64,000 nt of DNA from Helichrysum umbraculigerum (lineage: Eukaryota; Streptophyta; Magnoliopsida; Asterales; Asteraceae), in NCBI GenBank assembly GCA_949592205.1, contig CATIUR010000004.1, positions 71,335,837-71,399,836 on the forward strand. Direction: 5' to 3'. A program made the translations under genes and the position numbers. Numbering within the stretch: position 1 is the stretch's first letter; every line of letters starts with the position of its first letter. The notes below the pieces were generated by a model, which was not told the DNA's origin, did not search any database, and worked only from the letters and a program-made list of their open reading frames with translations. Below, in pieces: positions 54,547-64,000 of the stretch.

Positions 54547-57170
54547 TGATGACACGCAAAAAGTCATGTTTTTGTGTGCCATTATCTCACCAATTTAGCC
54601 CAATTAATAATAAAAATACTTGAAATATGCATTTAACTATCACATTTCATCATGAGGGCTAAAATATGGACGATGTTTCAAGAATCGACAAAAACAACCT
54701 AAAAATGAGCAAAACAGAGCACAAAGGATCATTGAATCTTCTGTTCACTAATTTCAATGCACTTTAAGCTACGCTCCGAGTTATGACCTCTAACTTATGT
54801 CATTCTCTTCGTTAGGAAATTACGAACGCGTGGACGTAAGAATCGCTCAAAACGGATAAACGACGAAGAAGATACGCCCGAACGAAGAAATGAAGAACCG
54901 AAGGGCCAGGATAAGGCTGAACACAGCCGTATACGGCTGAACCAGACCGTATACGGCTGGTCACAGACCGTATACGGCCTGTGCAGACTGTATACGGCCT
55001 GTGCTCAGCCGTATACGGCCTAGCTTAGCCGTATTCACCCTATGCTCAGCCGTATACGGCCCAGTTCAGCCGTATTCACCCTAGCTCAGCCGTATCGTGC
55101 TTTTGGGTGATAAAAATCTGATTTTTATTCGCCTTTGCAATACGATTGTGCATTTCATGGTTAGGATACGGTCTACGGATACGGCTGTGCGATCTCTATA
55201 TATAGAAGCCCCATTTCTCCATTTCAAGCATACTATCCTCATCCATTCATCCTCAACACTTCTACACTTCAATTCTTCACATTTTCTTTACGTTTTTGTT
55301 CTTTTAGTTAGTTAGTTTTTCTCTCTAGGTTCTCTCTCTCTAGTCTCTCTCTCTAGTTTCTCTCTCTAGAAACTAGTTGGAAGATTAGGGGGAGAATCCG
55401 CCGCTGTTAGAATAGCTATGTAAGTATGTTCGTACAGGCTAGCTTATGTAATGCTCGGATATTATGAAGAAATACAAGTGTTATTCTACTTGCATTTCGT
55501 ATCGGTATTATCTATCATTTCTAATATTAATTTGTCATATTGTTCTTCTTTGATGTATGTGGTTTATTAATGTTAGAAACGATTACTGCTATGCTTTGTG
55601 AGTAGTTGCTTGTATGTTTGCCATGATTTAGATAGTTATAGATGATGTTACATTAATTCGTTATCTATATAATTGGGAGTTGTTATACTTTGTCATCTGT
55701 CTAAACTTATCATGAATATAGACCTAGCTTTCATCACCCTTTCCAGACTTTCACATGACTATTGCCTTAGGATAGGATTTTGCAAACCCGAATACTACGT
55801 AGATATAGTTATCTCTGTTGCGGTATGAAGCTATGAGACCCTGTAAAACGGCACTGTACTTCGTATAGCGTCAGAAACATCAATGGTGGAGTACAAATAC
55901 GTGGAAGCTAAGGAACTGCCGTAGGACCATCTCATCATGAATTACCTAGAAGTCACCCTTCTAGAACATGGTCAAGGATACATAATATGTGAAAATGCTA
56001 AACCCATAGAAGTATTATACACCGTGAGTATAATTAGAATTATATAGCTGTGGAAATACTTAATGCATATTACACCGTAAGTATTCTTAGGGATGAACGC
56101 CTGATCGTAAAGGAGGGTCTAATTCATGACAGAAGTAAATGAGCTCCTCAACTAAATTAAAATGGGATTTTGAAATGAAAGCAAACACTCAGTTGTAGTG
56201 TCAGATGCTTAAACCACCTAATCCTACTTAACTGATAGTTTAGAATAACATAGTTAACAACTAGCATACACTTAGATGACACATTTAGGCTTAGGTGTTA
56301 AGAAAGGTCAGAATATCCTTTAAAGGCAGTTTGTTTCCTTATTCATGCAACCAGGAGATTAAAATCCAAGAAGGGTCACTGTTCCGTCACAAGGGCAGTG
56401 TTGGGGGTCTAGCAACCTGATCTGATCAGACTCACGATAGCCTAGGTACTCAGTGACATACTAATTTAGAACCGGAACTAAAGAAGTAGGGTCCTAGTGT
56501 TTACACCTGTAGTTTATATGTTGTTACCTAATTGTGTCCCCAAATAAACATCATCCCAATCATACACTACCCTAAATCATGGTGAACCACGTCTTCGTTA
56601 TGGTTTAGGTGTTATATATGCTAGTCTCCCCTTTACTTTTATGTTTCATTAGTTTTAATAGTTTAATAGATGAAAACCCAAAAACAACCACCTATCCACT
56701 TATCTAAATCCTAGCTTAAATATTAGTTTATCAAAACTAGCTCTGTTTCAATTCTACCGTCGAGAGGAACGACCCTGGATCATCCTTACCACGTACTAAT
56801 ATCGGGTATTTGTACCCAGTAATAGTAAGTAATTCGGAAGGTTTAGGCTCCCCCGACTATTATAAATTTAAAACTTCCTGATCCGCGCCTCGACGGCTGG
56901 ACCAACGACCGGTGTAAAAACCGACCGACCGTTTGGGAGCGATCATTAGTTAACTGAACCAAAACCCCCAACGCACTCTTTAAAACATTTACTAGAAAAG
57001 CAAGATTGATTGGATCACCTCCGTTTCAATTTGGTTTCTCTTTAAGAACGACTCTACGTCATACTTACCATCTAATAGCCTTTGGTTCAGTATTAGTAAG
57101 TCACGCTTAGACCCCAGCAATTATAAATTTTAAACATCTGTTGACGGTTCGTAACAGAAACGCGTCATCA
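54547..57170 (+). repeat. 5' LTR of element F (Athila/Tat-like Ty3/Gypsy)
   Basis: 2624 bp with a 10-bp terminal inverted repeat (TGATGACACG ... CGCGTCATCA), followed by an Asp-tRNA-type PBS. TATATATAG is at 55196-55204. It inserted into F'. Element K on the right has the same LTR start in opposite orientation. Confidence 0.85.
54924..55095 (+). repeat. CCGTATACGG palindrome array upstream of the F TATA box
   Basis: It has about nine words. The first is CAGCCGTATACGGCTG (54924-54939), a perfect 16-bp palindrome. Later ones are AGACCGTATACGGC, CAGCCGTATACGGCC and half-words CAGCCGTATTCACCC. The array ends about 100 bp before the TATA box. Confidence 0.9.
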
Positions 57171-57284
57171 AGTTTTTGGCGCCGCTGCCGGGGAGACTAA
57201 CTGTCCGATATAGAGGCCCAACCAATCCCAATTCTAGTAAACCTTTAGAATAAAACCTTCTAAAAAAACAAAAATATTTTCTTT
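57171..57284 (+). other. PBS and start of the internal region of element F
   Basis: TGGCGCCGCTGCCGGGGA (57177-57194) is the Asp-tRNA-type PBS typical of Athila/Tat elements. The leader is cut by F2 after about 110 bp. Confidence 0.85.
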
Positions 57285-59804
57285 TGATATCGCGTAAAAA
57301 GTCATGTTTCTATTACCGATATCTCTCTCATTCTGGAACGATTCTTGGCATTTTAACTCAAATATAGTACAAATCAGTAACATTATGCCAAGTTGGTCAA
57401 AACAAGGTTGCACGAGAAAAATCAAGCAAAACGGATGTAAAATGAAGATTCCACACACGTTTGAATATTTAAGGCACCAAAACGAGATTTCAAGACTAAA
57501 GTGCCCTTCACCAATATCCATTCTATCCAAGATGTTTGTTTTCAAAATACGAATCCAACAGAAGAAGAATCAACCAAAACGGATAAAGAATGAAGATTCT
57601 ACGCCCGTTGGAAGATCCAAATGATTCGTACGCAATATCTGGAGTTAGGGACCTCATCTCAGGGGCTATCTTATGTCAAAATCTTCGTTTTTGAATTACG
57701 AATTCAACAAAAAAATAATCGACTCAAACGGGCGCATAACGAAGAAAACACGCACGAATCAAGAAACGAAGCAAAATACTGCGAAACGGGGCGGGTGGCA
57801 GCCGCCGGCCACCACCCAGCCGCCGCCGGTCAAGGGGTGGACGGCGCCTGCCTGCTGTTCCCCCGCCCCGGTTTCCTTTTTTGGCTAATTCGCGTACCTG
57901 GTGCGCCTACTTTCCGCGTTGTACAGTACCCGGTGCACTACCTTTCCGCGTTGTACAGTACCTGGTGCACCTTTTTACCCACGTTACGCTAATGTGCACC
58001 CCTTGATGCTAGTGTGAGCCAAAACTCACCTATAAATATGGGGCTTTAGTTCATTTGCAAAACACTCCTTCCATACCTTGGAAAAACTCTTTCTTTCTTA
58101 CTTTCTCACTAGAAAATCTCTTGTAGTCTTTTAGTCTTTCTCATTGTAGGATTATTGTAATTAGTCTACGGACTAACATAGAAGCTAGGGCGAACGCTAG
58201 AGATTCGGAGATCAATCTTTGTACGTATGAAAGAGGTGTCAATTATAATAATACCCTGCTACGCATTTAATTCCGGGTGATATCTAAACTTTTATTATAC
58301 TTGTCTCATTTCATGTTTTGAATATGTATTATTGTCTGGTATGTGATTTATTTGTTGCCATGAATTGCGAGTAGTTTATTATTGTGATTGCTGATGATGT
58401 AGATAATTATAAGTAAGGATGTCATTACATAATCAGTGCACGATAATCGTAAAATGATATAACGGCCCCTATTCAACTATTTATTCGGTATAGTGCTGGA
58501 AATGCTTTATGCAAAGTACAAACGTACGGAAGCCGGTAAACGACCGAAGGTAGTTATATCATTGGAATCAGCTCTGGTTTAAAAGTTGGAATTCCTGAAG
58601 GATAATACAACTACACAACTAACTGGTGTATCCTACGAGAGTCAATGCATTATAAAATAATGTTCGTAAAACATGTTCAGATAAAATAGGAGATAATAAC
58701 CCTTGTACTGTTAGGACTTTATGAATTTAATTTTAGTTTATGGAGTACCTTTTCCAGTTATCCACGTGACTGCAACCTAGTAATTAGGACCTGATCAACC
58801 TTAATTATGGTAAGTAGTTATTTGTACCCATGACATGCAATAAGTAAGACACAATGAAACCACTCGTTGTATATATTAGGTTTACATTCCTGCACCGCTT
58901 TACATTTAATTAGATAGAGTGTCACTTTCACTGTCAATTACTCTTGACCGCGTGTTGGATATAAGACGCCGTGGAAATCTCCTGTAAAGTACACTGTCTA
59001 TTATTGAAAGGCATGGTCCTCATATGAAACATGTTTTAACAAACTGCGAATAATCTGGAGATGTATAACTGTTTGAAAAGGAGAACTTAAACCATAAGTC
59101 GAAGCAATTAGAGCTTAATCGAGCAAAAACAAGACTTAGGAATAAGAGTAAAGTCCTAGTGACCTAGAATCCTTAAAACACTAAGCCTTACACAATCGAC
59201 GGTCAAAACATACAAAGTTATTAATCTGCGTGCTAATAAAGTAGTAAACTACCTTAGGGGTTAAGAACGGTCGGACCTATGAGACGATACGCTACTGATT
59301 CATGCACCTCGGTATAAAACAAAAATAGGTTGCTCATCTTTCAACTAGATGAGTATTGGAAGTTTGCGTATTGCTCCGATCAGAATCACGATAACCTAGT
59401 TCCAAGTGACACGCCAATGGGAAATTGAGTTGGTAGGGTTCTAGAGTTTACACCTAGTAGTTTAACTGCCACATTAAGTATCAACCCTATTTGTTCTGTC
59501 ATCCTGAAATATTAATTATCGAAATCTTAGTAATCACATCTTTATCTTTATCTGCTTTTCCTGTATTTTATTTTCCTGCAATTTACTTTCCTGCATTTTA
59601 ATTATCTGTCTTTAAACCCCAAACCTACCTACTTTGTTCCATCCTAAATACTTCCCTACCGAAAGTGTCAATTTTAATCGCCCACACGTTTGGATTCATA
59701 GAACGATCTTAGGTTATATTTACCGCTTACTAATCAGAGTAGGTAGTACGGTTAATTTAAGCCCCGCAAAATATAAATTTAAAACCCCTGCTGCGCTCGC
59801 ATCA
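57285..59804 (+). mobile_element. LTR F2, probably solo
   Basis: Starts TGATATCGCGTAAAAAG like F' and ends about CTCGCATCA (59804). TATA box is CTATAAATATG (58030-58040). Flanks are tcttt on the left and tcatt on the right, a possible TSD with one mismatch. No PBS follows, and what follows looks like the internal region of F. Hence solo LTR is the best reading; the right end could be three bases further on. Confidence 0.65.
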
Positions 59805-59983
59805 TCATTTGAAAAACAACGACACGGTGTGAGCACAACATCTTTATTATCAGTTTTCCTTTATTGTCTGTTTTTTTTTTAGTGTATGACCTGTTCCCCT
59901 AGATCCGCACCTGATGCTCGCCGAGAGGTCGGTTGCGATTTGACTCGCGTCGTTGCGGGCCTTCCTCCTGGCGCGGCGATCAG
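59805..59983 (+). pseudogene. Internal region of F with a possible gag start
   Basis: A T-rich run is followed by an ATG at 59886 opening a short frame (MTCSPRSAPDARREVG...) that is cut at 59983 by the LTR of K. Position after the PBS suits the start of gag in Athila/Tat elements. The sequence itself is too short to identify. Confidence 0.35.
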
Positions 59984-62375
59984 TGGGTTTTAAAATTTGT
60001 AAATGCGGGGCCTAAGTATACTTAAAACTATGGGAGTACAGTAGTAAGTATGACCTAGGGTCGTTCTATAAACCAGAAGTATTGTGAAACGTTAACGTTG
60101 AAGACGATTTATCTAACTAGTAATGATTTTTAACAGATTTTTGGGGTTTTGGTTTTGGTTTTTTTTTTTTTACTTAGGCAAAAAATTTTAAATAAAGCAA
60201 GATAAAATATCAGTAGTTAGCAGATAATCTAGAGGAGGTGTTTGCTATGACTTCATTAGTTTTCTTAATTGGGATGATGGATTGTAATATGATCTCAAAA
60301 GTTTATATTCCATTCATTTCAAGTATTAGTGGAGTAAGCACTAGTTCCCTACTGATAGATTTCTCGATCAGTATGTCACTGAGTAACTAGGCTATCGTGA
60401 TTCTGATCGGAGTAGTTTATCCAGCCATACAACACTAACCAATGACGGTATAGTGACCCTTATATGGAAATAAATCCTGGGTGCATGAATAAGGCGACAA
60501 ACCAATCTCGATGTCCGACCTTTCTTAACCCCACAAGGATACTTTAATCTAAACAAAATATTCACTTTCGAGATTAGATTTAGCGTGCGTTGATCACTTT
60601 CTATCGATGGGTTTGTAAAGTCTATGTATGATTTAATAAAGTGCACAATAGGTAACTACGGCTATTTTCCGTGGAAATACCAAGTACTTAGCTGATTTGC
60701 GGTACCTACTTTGCTTATAGTTGGAACCCTAGACTTTGTTTAACTAAGTTTGTATTTGAGTACAATGATTCTCCATCTATGATATAAAGCAGCCCTTACT
60801 TTGAAATCCCAATAAATCCCTAATTTGCAAATAGCGTAATATTTGCGTTCAGTTAGAAAACAGTATTTCCACAGGTACGGTGTACTTTTGCGTTCTGAAG
60901 AGAAATCGATCTTTCCACAGTACGGGTGTACTTTGTGTTCAAGTTAGAAAACGTTGTTCCATAATCACCATGTACTTTGCGTTCGATAGTGAAAACATTA
61001 TTTCCATGATGACGATGTACTTGATGTTCCGTTTTAGAAAACAATGTTTACATTCTTCGCAAATCAGACCATGTTTTAGACACAGATAACTAATCACCTT
61101 GGATAGGGTTCGCGACGTCCTATCATTAAGGCCGTAGCCACGTTTACTGGTTGAAAGGCGTTAAATTTGATTGAGGTTTAAAATCATAGATAGAAAGTGG
61201 ATCAACACACTAATTAATCATTAATCGACAACGGATTGTGCCCACGACTTTCATAGCTTCCACGTTCCGTACTACACACATTAGTGATGTTTCCGGCGCT
61301 ATACAAATGAAAGCCGTATAACGTTACCTCCGTTGTTTTCATAATGACATCATCCCAATTAATACGACTAATTACATCATAGCAAACACGCAATAATACT
61401 ACTCGCTAATCATGGCAAACAATCCTAAATCTAGCATGACAACAGTAATAACAATCATCATAACGAAATAGATAAAGGATAGAATTAACCAGAGTAACAG
61501 CGTAGCTGAATATAACGTGAACGAATACAAGCGGAACTCCGAGTATCCTCCAAGCAATATTACAATATTACCCCCTATTCGTCCGGTCAGAGCCGTGACT
61601 AACTAGCCGCTAACTACGAAAACTGAAAATATAAACCTAACCTAGAGAGAGAGTAGTGAGAGAGAGTTGAGAATGTGAATGTTTGAATGTTTTGAAATGA
61701 GGTGATTTGATCCCATATTTATACTAGTCGCACAGCCGTATCGTCCAGCCGTATTTGCACCTTCAAATGTCCAGCCGTATCGCTCAACCGTATCAAAATT
61801 TGATCTTGTACGAGGGAGGAGGACGATACGAGGGGACCTCCCGTATTTCGGGTGGAAATGGCACGATACGGGCGAACACGGAACATATACGGGAGAATGA
61901 GGCCGTATACGGGAGGACACAGGCCGTATACGGCTGGTCCAGGCCGTATACGCCCTTTCCAGGCCATATACGGTCATGTCCAGGCCGTATACGGCTTGGT
62001 TTGCCCGTATTGGTCTTCTCCGGTTGCCTTGTTTCTTCGTTTGGCCGTAACTTTTGACTCGGGTGTCCGTTTTCAGCGTTCTTTATATCCACGTGATCGT
62101 ATTTTCCTAAGGAAGAAAATGACATAAGTTAGAGGTCATAATTCCAAGCGGATCATAAAAAGTGCTAAAAAGCGTGAACGAGAATGCTAATGATTGTTTG
62201 TGCTCTATTTTATTCGTTTTTAGGCCTTTTTGGTTGATTCTTGAAGCGTCATCTATATTTTAGCATTCATTATGAAATTTAGTATAAAATGTATATTTCA
62301 AATGTTTTTCATCCATAATTGGGCTAAAAAGGTGAGATAATGGCACACAAAAACCTGACTTTTTGCGTGTCATCA
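59984..62375 (-). repeat. 3' LTR of element K (F family, minus strand)
   Basis: On minus it starts TGATGACACGCAAAAAG (62375), has CCGTATACGG words (62008-61736), then AGTATAAATATG (61726-61715). It runs to about AAAACCCA (59984), some 25 bp short of the end seen in F2, so it may be trimmed there. It stands head-to-head with element F. Confidence 0.75.
61736..62008 (-). repeat. CCGTATACGG word array in the LTR of K
   Basis: Words such as AGGCCGTATACGGCTTGG, GGCCGTATACGGGAGG and CAGCCGTATCG are spread over 270 bp, directly upstream of the K TATA box on minus. The word is the same as in LTR F, but the spacing and number differ. Confidence 0.85.
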
Positions 62376-63125
62376 AATATCCCACACTTAGACTTTGCTT
62401 GTCCTCAAGCAAAACTCAAATTTCTCACTTGCTTCCCCAATGAAAATATTTGAAAGTGTTAATGCATTTTGGGTGAATCAAAATGTTGAGAGCAAACAAT
62501 CCCATATACAAGTAATATATCCTGGAAACTGAGAGAAAATAAGGTATTCGTTTCAGAAGCATGAAATAATTCTCTTTGGCATACTGTTGGGATATACATG
62601 ACTAGGCGATCTCACAAGGTGGTCGCTCAATTCACTCAGAAGTGTTTCGGGTTACCTATCATTCTAATCAAACGAAATCGCTCAATAACCAGTCATGCAG
62701 CATCCATCGTCATAGGCTTGCTCGAGAATCACATCTCCACCACTTAGGTGAGGACGGTGCTAATCATCCCAGGACATTCAAATGGGCTGTAATGTTTGGT
62801 GAGGGTTAAAGGGAATGGATAAGTAGGAAATTGTTTTTAAGTAAAAAGGGGTTTTGCTTATCTTAGGCCTTTTTAAATTCATGAAAAAATTTTATTTAGA
62901 TAAACTTTTCAATGAAAACGGAAACGGAAATCGAAAAGGGGAGGAGATAGCTATTTTGACTTCTATCTCTTAAAACGCACGGAAGATTATACTCTTTTAG
63001 GAATCGGAGTTTTTGGGAGATTTTGAAGCACTTAGCTTTATTTCAGATGATATATATTTTCGTTTCTTTTCTTTTCTATTTTCTATATTTTTGGCTTGGA
63101 CTTTCTTTGCCAAGGATTTTCTAAG

Positions 63126-63156
<31 letters not shown>

Positions 63157-64000
63157 CACTGCCCTTTTGAGACCTTTTCTAACTTTCATTTTTCACACTT
63201 TTGACAATTTCGAATTTACTTGGTGCCAATTTTACGCACTACAAGACTCTTGTTTTGAGTTTTGATCATGGGAACGCACACGAGGAGTTTTGAGTAAACA
63301 CGAGATTTGTAATTTTTGAGTGAAAGCAAAAAGAATACCTAAATAGCATTTTTCAAAAATTTTAAAATTTCTAAGATAAGGTTTTGGTGGGTGCGAATGT
63401 AAATGGGTTTAAAGTTTGGGTTTTAAAGAAATGAAAAGGCTAAGGCTCAACAGGGTTTTCTAGGCGGATCATCAACACTAAAATTGAGTGTTGGAAGGGT
63501 TTTGGGCTAGAAGAGATATGTAAAAATGGGGTTAGATCCTAAGGAATGTCAAGGTCCTCTGATTGCACCTATACCGCGTACGGTACTCAACCAATGTGGT
63601 CTCGACATGTATAACAGGAGCAAGTTCTAATTCCGGATGCATGCATCGGTATACACTCATCAAACGAATAGTGAAGCATTAAAAATGAATGCTTTTCATG
63701 GCTCAAGATACCTCACTACAAGATTGGGTTGTATGTGTCTAGTCATGCGATGCCTTTTAGATTTATTATTTCAGCTTAAGAAAGTCCTAATTTATTTAAT
63801 CCTAATTTCCAAAGTACATTACTCATATATGAAAATGATTCCTCTCAAGACATTTTAATTCAAAAATTTTGAAAAATTTCAAGCAAAAGTGAGGTTTTTT
63901 TTTTAAAATTGAGGAACATTTTCCGAGTTTGCTTTTGGAAATAAGAATCAGACCTAAGGTATTCTATACCGATATCCCACACTTAGAGGAACATTGTCCC
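62376..64000 (-). other. 3' non-coding internal region of element K
   Basis: On minus, TCTAAGTGTGGGATATT (62376-62392) precedes the LTR and includes the purine-rich TAAGTGTGGG. A second copy of the phrase (CTAAGTGTGGGATAT) lies at about 63972-63986. The phrase GCTTGAGGACAAGCAAAG is a familiar mark of this region in Athila/Tat elements. A 20-plus T-run is at about 63130-63157. No ORF; pol would lie beyond the right edge. Confidence 0.65.

Noticed and set aside
61642..62127. Overlapping frames on both strands with YGLxxPYTA-like repeats
   Set aside because: They are readings of the CCGTATACGG array in LTR K.

Overview
This window is plant nuclear DNA with no convincing host gene. It is a stack of nested LTR retrotransposons plus one LINE insertion. 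The host is a flowering plant; Asteraceae is my guess from the style of the Ty3/Gypsy and extra-ORF families, and nothing in the window proves it. No rRNA gene, tRNA gene or bacterial feature was seen. For reference I give the elements letters.

Layout. 1-2191 is the 3' end of a Copia-like element on +, with an extra ORF, a polypurine tract (PPT) and an LTR. About 2230-4584 is D', an older LTR copy of family D. 5179-7922 is the 5' LTR, primer-binding site (PBS) and stub of element I (+). Element C (Ty3/Gypsy, minus) cuts I. Its 3' LTR is 7923-12610, and its gag lies in pieces at 12652-12959, 40757-41506 and 51058-51256. Its PBS is at 51421-51432 and its 5' LTR starts at 51436. Solo LTR E (8318-11017) sits inside the 3' LTR of C.

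Three large insertions split C. (1) Element B (12960-40756, minus) has three LTRs and a wrecked pol. Complete element A (15278-24228) sits in its first LTR and solo LTR G (30444-33537) in its second. (2) Element D (41507-51052) is non-autonomous, with 2.6 kb LTRs around a non-coding core of about 0.9 kb. It is itself hit by an ORF1-only LINE, J (44622-47210), and by a small solo LTR, H (50133-50965). (3) Athila/Tat-like LTRs F', F and F2 follow from 52230. The minus-strand element K then runs from 59984 past the right edge.

Target-site duplications (TSDs) read directly from the sequence support six insertions: E caaga, A ataat, G aatgt, D ctgag, H tcacg and J (16 bp). In most cases an empty copy of the target elsewhere in the window confirms the join. 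The only long coding frames are gag-pol of A (chromovirus type, intact pol, two nonsense codons in gag), ORF1 of J (712 aa) and the Copia extra ORF (348 aa). All other coding traces are fragments.

The most unusual signal is not coding. Almost every LTR family here carries a cluster of short self-complementary words or hairpins, each family with its own word. In the Copia, F, F', F2 and K families the cluster lies just upstream of the TATA box. In A, B, C, D, E, G and I it lies in what looks like the transcribed leader. In families D, B and E the stems change in a compensated way between copies, and in D most loops fit TNCG. This suggests that RNA (or DNA) pairing is being kept.
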